Assembly: GCA_022799035.1 (NCBI GenBank)
Contig: JAAWNQ010000005.1
Span: 1 to 64,000, forward strand
Reading direction: 5' to 3'
DNA: 64,000 nucleotides
Source of the DNA: Oscillospiraceae bacterium
GTDB taxonomy: Bacteria; Bacillota; Clostridia; Oscillospirales; Oscillospiraceae
The position numbers and the translations under genes were made by a program. The notes under the pieces were generated by a model. That model was given only the letters and a program-made list of their open reading frames with translations, had not been told where the DNA came from and ran no database searches. How positions within the stretch are numbered: the first letter of the stretch is position 1; the number at the start of each line of letters is the position of its first letter. Positions 1 to 7,527 of this stretch are shown one piece after another.

Positions 1-50
1 CGGAGCAGTCCGCCGGGAATTCCCGGCGGACTGCTCCGTTTGCTGTTTTT
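1..50. terminator. Strong hairpin at window edge, probable intrinsic terminator
   Basis: Positions 1-38 form an essentially perfect inverted repeat (19-base arms around GAATTC) followed on the + strand by TTTGCTGTTTTT. It lies just past the stop codon of the minus-strand PHP gene. It may end that gene, an unseen + strand gene to the left, or both. Confidence 0.7.
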
Positions 51-54
51 GGGT

Positions 55-768
55 TTATAGCCCGATGAATTCCTTGAAGCGGGGGGCGCTGAGGCTGAGG
101 ATCAGGTCGGGGTCGAAATTCAGCTCCTCCAGGAGGGCGCGGGCCTGGGAGGTGGCGGCTACCTCCAGAGGATCGTGGGCGTCGGAGTTGACCAGGATGG
201 GGACCCGGTGCGCTTGGCACAGGGAGAGCATGGTCTTGTAGTTCTCCACACAGTTCAGGCGGCGGTCGGGCTTGAGGAAGGAGCTGGCGTTTACCTCCAG
301 GGCCACGTGGTATTCCTTGGCGGCGGGGACCAGCCGCTGGTAGTCCAGGGGGGTGTGGTCGTCGTCGGGGTGGGAGACGAAGAAGACGCGGGGATCCTGG
401 ATACAGGAGATGAGGTTTTCCGTGTTCTGGCGGATCCCCTGGTTTTTGTAGCAGTTCTGGTGGATGCCCACTACGCCGTAGTCGATCATGTCCAGGTAGC
501 GCTCTGGCAGGGAGAGAAGGCCCCCCTCCAGCACGTTGATCTCGCAGCCGTAGAGGAGCTCCACGCCGTAGAGGAGGCGGGGGGCGTGTTCCAGGGCGGC
601 GAAGTAGATGGGGTCACAGGTGCCGGGGATGCCGGGGCCGTGCTCGGCAAAGCCCAGGAGCTTCAGGCCCTTCTCCGAGGCGGACTGGGCCATCTCCCGG
701 ATGGTGCCGTAGGCGTGGCCGCTGACGATGGTGTGGGTGTGGACGTCGAGTTCAAAGGGGGGAAGCAT
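55..768 (-). CDS. PHP-domain phosphoesterase (YcdX / histidinol-phosphatase-like)
   Basis: This 237-residue protein is a complete PHP-fold metal-dependent phosphoesterase. The N-terminal motif DVHTHTIVSGHA supplies metal-binding histidines. AEHGPG, GCEIN, HPDDD and NSDAH supply the remaining acidic and histidine ligands expected for a trinuclear metal site. Length and motif order fit the YcdX family of phosphatases rather than the DNA polymerase PHP domains. The ATG at 768 is preceded by a good GGAGGTC ribosome binding site. No neighbour suggests a pathway, so the substrate is unknown. It is probably cytoplasmic, since no signal peptide is visible. Confidence 0.85.
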   Translation of the reverse strand: MLPPFELDVHTHTIVSGHAYGTIREMAQSASEKGLKLLGFAEHGPGIPGTCDPIYFAALEHAPRLLYGVELLYGCEINVLEGGLLSLPERYLDMIDYGVVGIHQNCYKNQGIRQNTENLISCIQDPRVFFVSHPDDDHTPLDYQRLVPAAKEYHVALEVNASSFLKPDRRLNCVENYKTMLSLCQAHRVPILVNSDAHDPLEVAATSQARALLEELNFDPDLILSLSAPRFKEFIGL

Positions 769-785
769 GGGGAGACCTCCTTGGG

Positions 786-818
786 AGTGAAAAGTGAAAA
801 GTTAAAAGTGAAAAATGA
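786..818 (+). repeat. A-rich dispersed repeat (GTGAAAAGTGAAAAGTTAAAA type)
   Basis: This is a short purine-rich string of GTGAAAA / GTTAAAA units. Near-identical copies occur at 1115-1147, 1709-1732, 3094-3123, 4731-4753 and 6024-6062. Confidence 0.8.
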
Positions 819-845
819 GGATGAAAGGAGAAGGGGGGTGGGGTG

Positions 846-972
846 GCGGGGGCAAGCCCCCGCCCTACGAGGGGCAGGGTCAAGGGGCGGGTGGGTTTAT
901 CCGTGAGGGGTATGCCCTGTCCGTAAGACGGCAAAGCCGCCAAGGGGCGGGCGGGTTTGGAACCCGCCCCTA
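846..972. repeat. GC-rich palindromic dispersed repeats
   Basis: Two related palindromes lie here. GCGGGGGCAAGCCCCCGC followed by CCTACGA is at 846-870, and GGGCGGGTTTGGAACCCGCC followed by CCTACGG is at 946-972. The first recurs at 9324-9348 inside a gene and, inverted, at 56822-56845. Confidence 0.75.
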
Positions 973-1080
973 CGGGGGGGAGTGCCATACCTGAGGGCGA
1001 AAGGCAAGGGCGGGTGATTTGTGAATCAGGGAACCGTCCCATATGGCAGGAGGGTAGGAAAGAGAGTGCCATGCCTGGGT

Positions 1081-1106
1081 GGCGCACCGGGGTCGTCGCG
1101 CCCCAC
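1081..1106 (+). repeat. GC-rich dispersed repeat containing GGTCGTCGCGCCCCAC
   Basis: The sequence GGGTCGTCGCGCCCCAC with a GGCGC flank recurs at 6126-6149. A diverged copy is at 58985-59006 inside the M56 sensor gene. An A-rich repeat copy follows immediately at 1115-1147. Confidence 0.7.
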
Positions 1107-1150
1107 GGGGGGAAGGGAAAAGTTAAAAATGAAAAGTGAAAAATGAGAAA

Positions 1151-1310
1151 GGGCGAGGGGCGAGGGGCAAGGGGCAAAGGCAAAGGGCAAAGGCAAGGGG
1201 CAAAGGCGAGGGCGAAGGGCGAAGGGCGAAGGGCGAAGGGCGAAGGGCGAAGGGCGAAGGGCGAAGGGCGAAGGGCGAAGGGCGAAGGGCGAAGGGCGAA
1301 GGGCGAAGGG
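1151..1310 (+). repeat. Heptanucleotide tandem repeat, (GGGCGAA)14 plus degenerate units
   Basis: Positions 1210-1307 are fourteen perfect tandem copies of GGGCGAA. They are preceded from 1151 by degenerate units such as GGGCGAG, GGGGCAA and GGGCAAA. The array is not in a gene. A perfect heptamer array of this length is expected to be slippage-prone. Confidence 0.95.
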
Positions 1311-1419
1311 TGGGGGTGTGATTGTATTATAGAAAATTTTTGGAAAATTTTCAAGAAGTGTGTATGGAAACGTGCAACTTTGGGGTGGGGGGGAGGAGGG
1401 GTGAAGGGAGGGGTAAGGG

Positions 1420-1710
1420 ATGCTTACCATCATTGAATTGGAGCCCCGGGAGGACGGGGGACATGGGGTGCAGAGCCAGAGCCACCGGAGGGAGTGCTGG
1501 CTGGAGGGCTGGGTGGAGGTGCCCGAGGAGCTGTGCGGGGCGGTCTGGGACTGCGGGGGGTACTGTGACCTGACCCTGGACGGGGAGGGGCGGCTCACCG
1601 CCGTTACGCCCACAGAGCGGCCCCGGGAGGAGCCGGAGCCCACCGGGGAGGAGAGGCTGCGGGCGGATGTGGACTTTATCGCGGCTATGACGGGGGTGGA
1701 GCTGGGGTGA
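1420..1710 (+). CDS. Small hypothetical protein at head of phage operon
   Basis: The protein is 96 residues long, acidic, with no signal peptide or membrane segment. It starts at an ATG preceded by a purine-rich GGGAGGGG stretch. I recognise no domain. In PBSX-type clusters, small proteins of this kind sit between the tail-fibre gene and xkdX, and an XkdX-like gene follows here. That makes a fibre-associated or tail accessory role possible, but this is inference from position only. An A-rich GTGAAAA repeat begins exactly after its stop codon. Confidence 0.6.
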   Translation: MLTIIELEPREDGGHGVQSQSHRRECWLEGWVEVPEELCGAVWDCGGYCDLTLDGEGRLTAVTPTERPREEPEPTGEERLRADVDFIAAMTGVELG

Positions 1711-1732
1711 GTGAAAAGTGAAAAGTGAAAAA
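1709..1732 (+). repeat. A-rich dispersed repeat copy
   Basis: GTGAAAA units begin at the TGA stop of the 96-residue gene. A palindromic TCCGGCGGAGCCGGAC follows at 1767-1782 and recurs near 63,235. Confidence 0.75.
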
Positions 1733-1852
1733 GCGGTGGCGGCCGAGGGCCGCCTCTTTTGAATGGTCCGGCGGAGCCGGACATGGAAAGAGGTCACGTT
1801 TCAGTTTTCCTTTTTAACGGGAACAGGTATTTACGGGAAGAGGAGGAAAAGA

Positions 1853-1993
1853 GTGACGGTTTTGGAGATGTGTGAGAGGTATTATCCCCGGCTTTGGGGT
1901 CGGGAGAGGCTGGAGGCTTTGGTGAGGGCGGGGAGGCTTTCACGGGAGGAGCTTGAGGGGATCTTGGGAAGGAGGGCGGAGAATGGACGATGA
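1853..1993 (+). CDS. XkdX-like small phage protein
   Basis: The start is a GTG with AGGAGG seven bases upstream, giving 46 residues. The pattern RYYPRLWGRERLEALVRAGR followed by LSREELEGILG matches the XkdX family layout: aromatic start, L..LV..G.(I/L)(T/S).EE(Y/L)..I.G. XkdX proteins lie next to the tail-fibre and lysis genes of PBSX-like phages and have no assigned function. The stop overlaps the endolysin start by 11 bases, indicating translational coupling. The family call rests on a short pattern and is moderate. Confidence 0.6.
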   Translation: MTVLEMCERYYPRLWGRERLEALVRAGRLSREELEGILGRRAENGR

Positions 1994-2663
1994 GAGGATG
2001 ACGGCGGAGAGGGTCCTGGAGCTGGCGCGGAGCCAGATCGGGGTGAGGGAGGAGCCACGGGGGAGTAACCGGGTGAAGTACAACACCGCCTACTATGGGC
2101 GGGAGGTCCAGGGCAGCGCCTACCCCTGGTGCTGCGCCTTTCAGTGGTGGCTGTTCCGGCAGACGGGGGCGGGGAGGCTGTTTTACGGCGGGGGGAGGAC
2201 CGCCCACTGCGAGACCCTGTACCAGTTTTATAAGAAAAAGGGGCAGGAGGTGGACAGGGGGGAGCTGAGGCCCGGGGACCTGGTGTTTTTCAATTTCAGC
2301 GGGGGAAAGAGGATGGAGCACATCGGCATCTGCGAGGCGGTGGAGCCGGGGTATGTGGTGACCATCGACGGGAACACGGGGGACGACGAGAGAAACGGCG
2401 GAGTGGTGGCCCGGAAGCGGAGGAGCTTGCAGTACGTAAGGGGGGCCGCGCGGCCGGAATATGAGGAGGAATACGGCATGAGGATATACAAATACGCCCA
2501 GGAGACCCCGGAGTGGGCCAGGGAGACGGTGGTGAAGGCCATCCGGAACGGGTATGTGAGGATGGACGGGACGGGGGCCATGAGTTTGTGGGAGGGGAAC
2601 CTCCAGCCCCTGGTGTGGATGGACCGGGCGGGGCTTCTGGACCGTCCGGCGCAGGAGGGCTGA
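1983..2663 (+). CDS. CHAP-domain endolysin / peptidoglycan hydrolase
   Basis: The 226-residue protein has an N-terminal CHAP (NlpC/P60-superfamily) domain. The catalytic Cys lies in YPWCCAFQWW and the His in RMEHIGICEAV, about 75 residues later. GDLVFFNF and TIDGN are typical strand motifs. It would cleave a peptide amide bond in peptidoglycan and release particles from the cell. The C-terminal 60 residues (WARETVVKAIRNGY, WMDRAGLLD) look like a small helical repeat, possibly wall-binding. There is no signal peptide, which fits holin-dependent export through the next gene. The ATG at 1983 follows GGAAGGAGGG and is preferred to the upstream in-frame start. Confidence 0.85.
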   Translation: MDDERMTAERVLELARSQIGVREEPRGSNRVKYNTAYYGREVQGSAYPWCCAFQWWLFRQTGAGRLFYGGGRTAHCETLYQFYKKKGQEVDRGELRPGDLVFFNFSGGKRMEHIGICEAVEPGYVVTIDGNTGDDERNGGVVARKRRSLQYVRGAARPEYEEEYGMRIYKYAQETPEWARETVVKAIRNGYVRMDGTGAMSLWEGNLQPLVWMDRAGLLDRPAQEG

Positions 2664-2664
2664 G

Positions 2665-3120
2665 ATGGAGGAGAGGGTGAGAGGATTCAAGGGGGCCGCG
2701 GCGGCCCTGCTGGGGACGCTGACCGCCCTGTGGGGCTGGTTCGGGTGGCTGGTGCTGGCCTGGGTGGGGGCCATGGCCCTGGATGTGGGCACCGGTATGG
2801 CGGCGGGGGCCAAGAGGGGGGAGTGGAGCTCCGGGATCGCCAGAGAGGGGCTTTGGCACAAGGCGGGGTGCGTGGCCGCGGTGACGGCGGCGGGGATGCT
2901 GGACCTGGTGGTGGGGCTGCTGCTGGAGCAGGTGGGGGAGGGGGTGCTCCCCTTCTCCTACGCGGTATTCCTGTGTCCGCTGACGGTGGGGTGGTATCTG
3001 CTCACCGAGGTGGGGAGCGTTTTGGAGAATGTGGGGCGGATGGGCGCCCCGGTGCCGGGGTGGCTGAGGCGGATGGTGGCGGAGCTGAGGGAGGAAGTGA
3101 AAGTGAAAAATGAAAAATGA
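2665..3120 (+). CDS. Phage holin (phi-LC3 / toxin-secretion holin family-like)
   Basis: The 151-residue protein has hydrophobic segments at about residues 12-50, 70-95 and 98-118. The layout, including the DVGTGMAAGAKRGEWSS loop after the first membrane stretch, matches Gram-positive phage holins found next to amidases. It would form lesions in the membrane that let the adjacent CHAP lysin reach the wall. It follows the lysin stop by one base. The last residues (EVKVKNEK) and the stop codon are encoded by an A-rich dispersed repeat, so the repeat appears to have replaced the original 3' end. Confidence 0.8.
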   Translation: MEERVRGFKGAAAALLGTLTALWGWFGWLVLAWVGAMALDVGTGMAAGAKRGEWSSGIAREGLWHKAGCVAAVTAAGMLDLVVGLLLEQVGEGVLPFSYAVFLCPLTVGWYLLTEVGSVLENVGRMGAPVPGWLRRMVAELREEVKVKNEK

Positions 3121-3123
3121 AAA
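3094..3123 (+). repeat. A-rich dispersed repeat copy inside the holin 3' end
   Basis: GTGAAAGTGAAAAATGAAAAATGAAA-type sequence supplies the last codons and the stop of the holin gene. Confidence 0.75.
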
Positions 3124-3203
3124 GGCTGTGGTGTGAAGGGGAGGGTATCGCTTTGGTTGAGGAAGAGAAGTGGGGGGAGAGTGTGGAAGCTGGGGGTGAG
3201 GCC

Positions 3204-3506
3204 ATGGGGCTGCGGAACCGGAAGGGGGTTTTGAGGGAGATCCAGAAGCTGGCCCAGAGCCGGGCCAACGACGCGGTGAAGCTGGCCTTTATGAGCGGGG
3301 AGGAGCTGGAGGGGCTGGAGGGGCTGGATCTGTCGGCGGTGACCGAGTTCAAGAGGAACAGCAACGGCACGGTGGAGCTGAAATTTGTGGACCGGCTGGC
3401 GGCGCTGCAGTGGCTGCTGGAGAGGGTGGGGGAGGACCCCCAGGCCCAGGAGCTGCGCAGAGCCTTGGAGGGGAGCGCGGAGCGGATGAGGGAGAGGGAG
3501 CTGTGA
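3204..3506 (+). CDS. Probable terminase small subunit
   Basis: From the ATG at 3204 the protein is 100 residues, basic at its N-terminus (MGLRNRKGVLREIQKLAQSR), then mixed helical with an acidic segment around GEELEGLEGLD. It ends in TGATG overlap with the large terminase gene, the classic position and coupling of a small subunit. The sequence DRLAALQWLLERVG resembles the C-terminal part of clostridial TerS proteins. I assign it by context and helical character. An upstream start at 3117 is possible but lies inside repeat sequence. Confidence 0.65.
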   Translation: MGLRNRKGVLREIQKLAQSRANDAVKLAFMSGEELEGLEGLDLSAVTEFKRNSNGTVELKFVDRLAALQWLLERVGEDPQAQELRRALEGSAERMREREL

Positions 3507-4738
3507 TGAGGTTTTCCCGGAAGCAGAGGATAGCCATGAGCTGGTGGTGCGACGCCTCCCCCTGGAGGGACCGGGAGGCGGTGGTGTGCGACGGGGCGGT
3601 GCGGAGCGGGAAGACCCTGTGTCTGGGGATGGGGTTTTTCTTCTGGGCCATGAGCCGGTTTGACGGGGAGCAGTTCGCCCTGTGCGCCCGGAGCATGGAG
3701 GCGGTGCGGCGGAATCTCCTCCACCCCCTGAGGCCCCGGTTGGAGGCGCTGGGGTTCGCGGTGGAGGAGAGGGTGAGCCGGAACTGGCTGAAGGTGGCCT
3801 TTGGGGGGCATGAGAACACCTTTTGGCTCTTTGGAGGGAAGGACGAGGGGAGCGCGGGGAGCATTCAGGGGGTCACGTTGGCGGGGGCCTTTCTGGACGA
3901 GGTGACCCTGATGCCCCGGTCCTTTGTGGAGCAGACGGCGGCCCGGTGCTCGGTGGAGGGGGCCAAGCTGTGGTTCTCCTGCAACCCGGAGGGGCCGGAG
4001 CATTGGTTTTACAGGGAGTGGGTGTGTAAGGCGGAGGAGAAGAAGGCCCTGCGGCTCCACTTCCTCATGACGGACAACCCCTCCATCGGGGAGGAGACGC
4101 TGGAGAGGTACAAGCGGTATTTTCAGGGGATGTTCTACCGGCGGTTCGTGCTGGGGGAGTGGGCGCTGGCCGAGGGGCGGGTGTACGACTTCTTTGAGGA
4201 GGGCATGGTGGAGCCGGTCCCCCAGGGGGAGATGGAGGAGTGGCGGATCTCCTGCGACTACGGGACGGTGAACCCCACCTCCATGGGGCTTTGGGGGAGG
4301 CGGGGGGACACTTGGTACCGGGTGAGGGAGTACTACTATGACTCCCAGAGGACGGGGCGGCAGATGACGGACAGGGAGTATGTGAGGGAGCTGGAGAGGC
4401 TGGCGGGGGGACACCACATCAGGCGGGTGGTGGTGGATCCGTCGGCGGCCAGCTTTATAGCGGCCCTCCGGGAAGAGGGGTGGCCGGCCGCGGCGGCGGA
4501 CAACCAGGTGCTCAGCGGGATCCGGGTGACGGCGGATCTGCTCCGGCGGGGGAGACTGGTGATCTGCGAGGGGTGCGTGGACGCCATCCGGGAGTTTTCC
4601 CTCTACTGCTGGGACCGGGAGGCGGGGGAGGACCGGGTGGTCAAGCGGTTTGACCACGCCATGGATGAGATCCGGTATTTTGCCATGAGCCTGAGGAGGG
4701 AGGCGTTTATCGGAGGGTTTGGGGTAGAGAGAAAATGA
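3506..4738 (+). CDS. terL: Terminase large subunit (DNA-packaging ATPase/nuclease)
   Basis: The 410-residue protein has a P-loop near residue 30 (GAVRSGKTLC), a Walker B segment AGAFLDEVTL near residue 130, a coupling motif SCNPEGPEHWFY, and a C-terminal RNase H-like nuclease with acidic clusters CDYGTVNP (about 250), VVVDPSAASF (about 310) and DHAMDEIRYF (about 393). It matches the Terminase_3/Terminase_6 type motor that pumps DNA into procapsids. All motor and nuclease signatures are present, so packaging should be functional. The ATG overlaps the small-subunit stop. Its stop lies inside an A-rich repeat. Confidence 0.92.
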   Translation: MRFSRKQRIAMSWWCDASPWRDREAVVCDGAVRSGKTLCLGMGFFFWAMSRFDGEQFALCARSMEAVRRNLLHPLRPRLEALGFAVEERVSRNWLKVAFGGHENTFWLFGGKDEGSAGSIQGVTLAGAFLDEVTLMPRSFVEQTAARCSVEGAKLWFSCNPEGPEHWFYREWVCKAEEKKALRLHFLMTDNPSIGEETLERYKRYFQGMFYRRFVLGEWALAEGRVYDFFEEGMVEPVPQGEMEEWRISCDYGTVNPTSMGLWGRRGDTWYRVREYYYDSQRTGRQMTDREYVRELERLAGGHHIRRVVVDPSAASFIAALREEGWPAAAADNQVLSGIRVTADLLRRGRLVICEGCVDAIREFSLYCWDREAGEDRVVKRFDHAMDEIRYFAMSLRREAFIGGFGVERK

Positions 4739-4753
4739 AAAGTGAAAAATGAG
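4731..4753 (+). repeat. A-rich dispersed repeat copy at the terL stop codon
   Basis: GAAAATGAAAAGTGAAAAATGA spans the terL stop codon, so the repeat supplies the end of the gene. Confidence 0.7.
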
Positions 4754-4843
4754 TGAGGGCGGAGGAGATGGCCTTTTGACGGGGAGAGACGGCTTTGTTA
4801 GGCAGCGGGGAGAGTTTGGGGTTTCGTTTGAGGAGGGGTGGAA

Positions 4844-5989
4844 TTGAAGTGGTTTGAGAGGAGGAAGGCGGCGGGGGTTACGGTGCAGACCCGGCAGGGG
4901 ACGGGTCATCCCTTTGGGGTCCTGAGGGGGTATGTGCCCCTGGGGCGGGGGGAGATGGAGCTGTATCGGGCTCTGCGGGAGGCGCTGCCCCTGGTGGACG
5001 CGGCGGTGGGGAAGCTGGTGCGGCTGGCGGGGGGCGTGAGGGTCTGTGCCGGAGAGGGGCAGAGGGAGCTGGAGCGGTTTTTGCGGACGGTGGACGTGGG
5101 CCGGGGGCAGAGGGGGCTCCAGGCCTTTTTGGACGTGTATCTGGACTCCATGCTGGTGTGCGGACGGGGGGTGGGGGAGATGGTGGTGGACTGGGAGCGG
5201 GGGGAGATCGCCGCTGTGCTGTGCGCCGATCCGGCCCTTATTGAGCTGAAGGAGGGGGAGGACCCGTTGGAGTTCACCGTCTGCGCCAGGAGGAGGGACG
5301 GGAGGGTGGAGGAGCTGCCCCGGCAGGAGCTGATCCTGTTTACCCCCTATCAGCCAGAGGCGGAGCATCCCTACGGGGTGTCCCTGCTGCGGAGCATGCC
5401 CTTTCTGGGGGAGATCCTGCTGGAGATCTATCAGGCGGTGGGGGTGAACTGGGAGAGGATGGGCAACGCCCGGTTCGCCGTGGTCTACAAGCCGGAGGCG
5501 GGGGAGGCCCCCTGGGCCAGGGAGCGGGGGGAGGAGATCGCCCGGGAGTGGTCCAGGGCCATGCGGGGAGGGCCGGGGGACGAGATTCGGGACTTTGTGG
5601 CCGTGGGGGATGTGGAGATCAGGGTCATTGGGGCGGACAACCAGATCCTGGACAGCCAGGTCCCGGTGCGGCAGATCCTGGAGCAGTTGGTGGCCAAGAC
5701 GGGGATCCCACCCTTCTTACTGGGGCTTTCCTGGTCCTCCACCGAGCGGATGAGCGCCCAGCAGGCGGATATGCTCACCAGTGAGATCGACGCCCTACGG
5801 CGGGGGCTGACCCCGGTGGTGGAGCGGATCTGTGAGCTGTGGCTGGGGCTGCATGGGTACGAGCGGGAGGTGACGGTGGAGTGGGAGGATGTGAATTTGC
5901 AGGATCTGGTGGAGGAGGCGAGAGCGGAATTGTATCATGAGCAGGCGAGGGAGTTGCGTTGGGGGAGGAAGAGGGCAGAGGAGAGGTGA
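4844..5989 (+). CDS. Phage portal protein
   Basis: The 381-residue protein fits the portal position directly after terL. It shows the family's central core (VAKTGIPPFLLGLSWSSTE, then QQADMLTSEIDALRRGLTP) and the helical C-terminal end typical of clip/wing regions. It would form the dodecameric ring through which DNA enters the head and to which the tail joins. I chose the TTG at 4844 because AGGAGG at 4831-4836 is seven bases upstream. The in-frame GTG at 4838 is too close to that site. It is shorter than SPP1-type portals but comparable to small clostridial prophage portals. Confidence 0.85.
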   Translation: MKWFERRKAAGVTVQTRQGTGHPFGVLRGYVPLGRGEMELYRALREALPLVDAAVGKLVRLAGGVRVCAGEGQRELERFLRTVDVGRGQRGLQAFLDVYLDSMLVCGRGVGEMVVDWERGEIAAVLCADPALIELKEGEDPLEFTVCARRRDGRVEELPRQELILFTPYQPEAEHPYGVSLLRSMPFLGEILLEIYQAVGVNWERMGNARFAVVYKPEAGEAPWARERGEEIAREWSRAMRGGPGDEIRDFVAVGDVEIRVIGADNQILDSQVPVRQILEQLVAKTGIPPFLLGLSWSSTERMSAQQADMLTSEIDALRRGLTPVVERICELWLGLHGYEREVTVEWEDVNLQDLVEEARAELYHEQARELRWGRKRAEER

Positions 5990-6023
5990 GCCGACGGAGG
6001 CAGATCCTATGAGGGGACCCCGG

Positions 6024-6062
6024 GAGTTAAAAGTTAAAAGTGAAAAGTGAAAAATGAAAAGT
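6024..6062 (+). repeat. A-rich dispersed repeat copy after the portal gene
   Basis: GTTAAAAGTTAAAAGTGAAA and further units lie in the 199-base gap between portal and protease genes. A GGGTCGTCGCGCCCCAC repeat at 6126-6149 follows in the same gap. Confidence 0.75.
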
Positions 6063-6188
6063 GGGGAGCGGGGAGGGGGCGGTTGCGCCGAGAGGGTAGT
6101 GTGGGGCGGTGGAGAGTGCAGCTGGCGCGCCGGGTCGTCGCGCCCCACGGTATGCGAGGTAAGGGGAAATTGGAGGGAGGAGTTTGGA

Positions 6189-7109
6189 ATGGACGTTCGG
6201 AAAGAGGCTGGGGTAGAGAATATGGGGGGCTTGGAGAATGGGGAGATGGAGCTGATCAACCGGCTGGCCCGGAGGGAGCTGAAGGGGTCGGAGGTATATG
6301 TCTTTCAGCTTCGGCTGTGCGACAACGAGATCGACCGGGAGGGGGAGCGGTTTTCCCGGGAAACCTTGGAGGGGCTGGCGCCGCTGTTTGTGGGAAAGAG
6401 CGGGATCTTTGACCACAATTGGTCGGCGGGGGGACAGACGGCCCGGATCTACCGGACTGAGGTGGTGGAGGAGCCGGGGAAGGTCACCGGGGCGGGGGAT
6501 GGAGCCTGCTTTTTGAAGGGGTGGGCCTATATGCTCCGGACCCCGGGGAACGAGGAGCTGATCGCCCAGATCGAGGGGGGCATCAAGAGGGAGGTCAGCG
6601 TGGGCTGCGCGGTGGAGCGGTCGGTTTGCTCGATATGCGGGGAGGAGATGGGCTCCTGCCGGCATGTGAAGGGGCGGACATACAACGGGAAGCTGTGCTG
6701 GGCGGAGCTGACGGGGGCGAAGGACGCCTATGAGTGGTCCTTTGTGGCGGTGCCCGCCCAGAGGGGGGCTGGGGTGATGAAGGCTTTGAGCCCCGCTTTG
6801 AAGGAGCTGGCCCGGGGGAACGGAAGGGCCATGGAGGAGCTGCTGGAGCTGGAGAAGGAGGCCCGGATGGGGCGGCGGTATCTGGACCAGCTTCGGCGGG
6901 AGGTGGTACGGCTGGCGGCGGTGAGCGAGCCGGGGCTGGAGACGCGGGTGGTGAGAGCCATGGTGGACAAGCTGGGGGAGGAGGAGCTGGAGGCCATGAA
7001 AAGGCTGCTCTCCCATCAGGGACGGGAGCGGCTGGAGGGGGGAGTGCAGCTTACCTATCCCGGGACAGGGACGGCGGAGAGGGCCGGGGACGGGGCCTTT
7101 TTGGTGTAG
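6189..7109 (+). CDS. XkdF-like prohead protease / scaffold protein
   Basis: From the ATG at 6189 (GGAGGGAGG upstream) the protein is 306 residues. The N-terminal half has the XkdF/S78-type protease layout: GIFDHNWSAGGQTARI with a candidate catalytic His, followed by GGIKREVSVGCAV with a candidate catalytic Ser. A cysteine cluster CSICGEEMGSC and the YNGKLCW segment follow, a hallmark of this clostridial family. The C-terminal third is charged and helical, as expected for a cleavable scaffold. It probably shapes the procapsid and processes head proteins. The position between portal and capsid supports this. Confidence 0.75.
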   Translation: MDVRKEAGVENMGGLENGEMELINRLARRELKGSEVYVFQLRLCDNEIDREGERFSRETLEGLAPLFVGKSGIFDHNWSAGGQTARIYRTEVVEEPGKVTGAGDGACFLKGWAYMLRTPGNEELIAQIEGGIKREVSVGCAVERSVCSICGEEMGSCRHVKGRTYNGKLCWAELTGAKDAYEWSFVAVPAQRGAGVMKALSPALKELARGNGRAMEELLELEKEARMGRRYLDQLRREVVRLAAVSEPGLETRVVRAMVDKLGEEELEAMKRLLSHQGRERLEGGVQLTYPGTGTAERAGDGAFLV

Positions 7110-7160
7110 GGATGGCAGTTGGGAACATAAATATTATGTAAACTGAAAGGAGAGATGGGT

Positions 7161-7514
7161 ATGAGAAGCAAGGTTTCCTTTGAGGGCGTGGGAGAGGTGG
7201 CGGCCACCTTCTATGCCGCGGAGGGCGTGAAGGCGGGGGAGGTGGTCCGGGTCTGCGGGGACGCCACGGTGGGACCCTGCGGGGCCGGGGAGCGGTTTGA
7301 CGGGACGGCGTTGTCCCTCCGGGGCGGCTGCGCCGGGGTGCAGACCGGGGGCTTTGCCGCGGTGCGGTGCTCGGACAGTGCGGTGACGGTGGGGTATGTG
7401 AGCCTCACCGCCGACGGAGGCGGTGGCGTGAGGAAGGCGGGGGACGGGGACGAGGGGAAGGAATTCCTGGTGGTGGCCGACGACGGGGCGGGCATCATCA
7501 CCATCAAAATGTGA
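7161..7514 (+). CDS. Probable head decoration protein
   Basis: This 117-residue, glycine- and valine-rich beta protein lies immediately before the major capsid gene, where lambda gpD-like or small capsid-stabilising proteins are usual. Strand-rich patterns such as AGEVVRVCGDATVGPCGAGE and FDGTALSLRGG fit a small beta-barrel. The ATG at 7161 has AAGGAGA eight bases upstream, better spaced than the ATG at 7155. The assignment is by fold pattern and position only. Confidence 0.55.
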   Translation: MRSKVSFEGVGEVAATFYAAEGVKAGEVVRVCGDATVGPCGAGERFDGTALSLRGGCAGVQTGGFAAVRCSDSAVTVGYVSLTADGGGGVRKAGDGDEGKEFLVVADDGAGIITIKM

Positions 7515-7527
7515 GGAGGACGGCGGT

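Larger units (their letters stand above)
769..1419. other. Repeat-rich spacer without convincing genes
   Basis: This 650-base stretch holds A-rich GTGAAAA repeats, GC-rich palindromic repeats and the GGGCGAA tandem array, each listed separately. Both strands have open frames here, but they translate the repeats into low-complexity peptides and I reject them. After the repeats, 1320-1419 becomes AT-rich (TATTATAGAAAATTTTTGG), which could include a promoter for the phage-like operon. I see no clear -35/-10 pair. Confidence 0.6.

Noticed and set aside
1210-1307. CRISPR array
   Set aside because: Units are 7 bases and contiguous, with no spacers and no cas genes nearby.
1026-1784. Proteins with heptapeptide-like repeats at 1.0-1.8 kb on either strand
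   Set aside because: They translate the GGGCGAA tandem array and neighbouring repeats; any frame through a 7-bp repeat gives a 7-residue repeat.
3002-5368. Long minus-strand frame opposite terminase and portal
   Set aside because: It is Pro/His/Arg-rich, typical of antisense to GC-rich genes, lacks a ribosome binding site and overlaps two well-supported genes.
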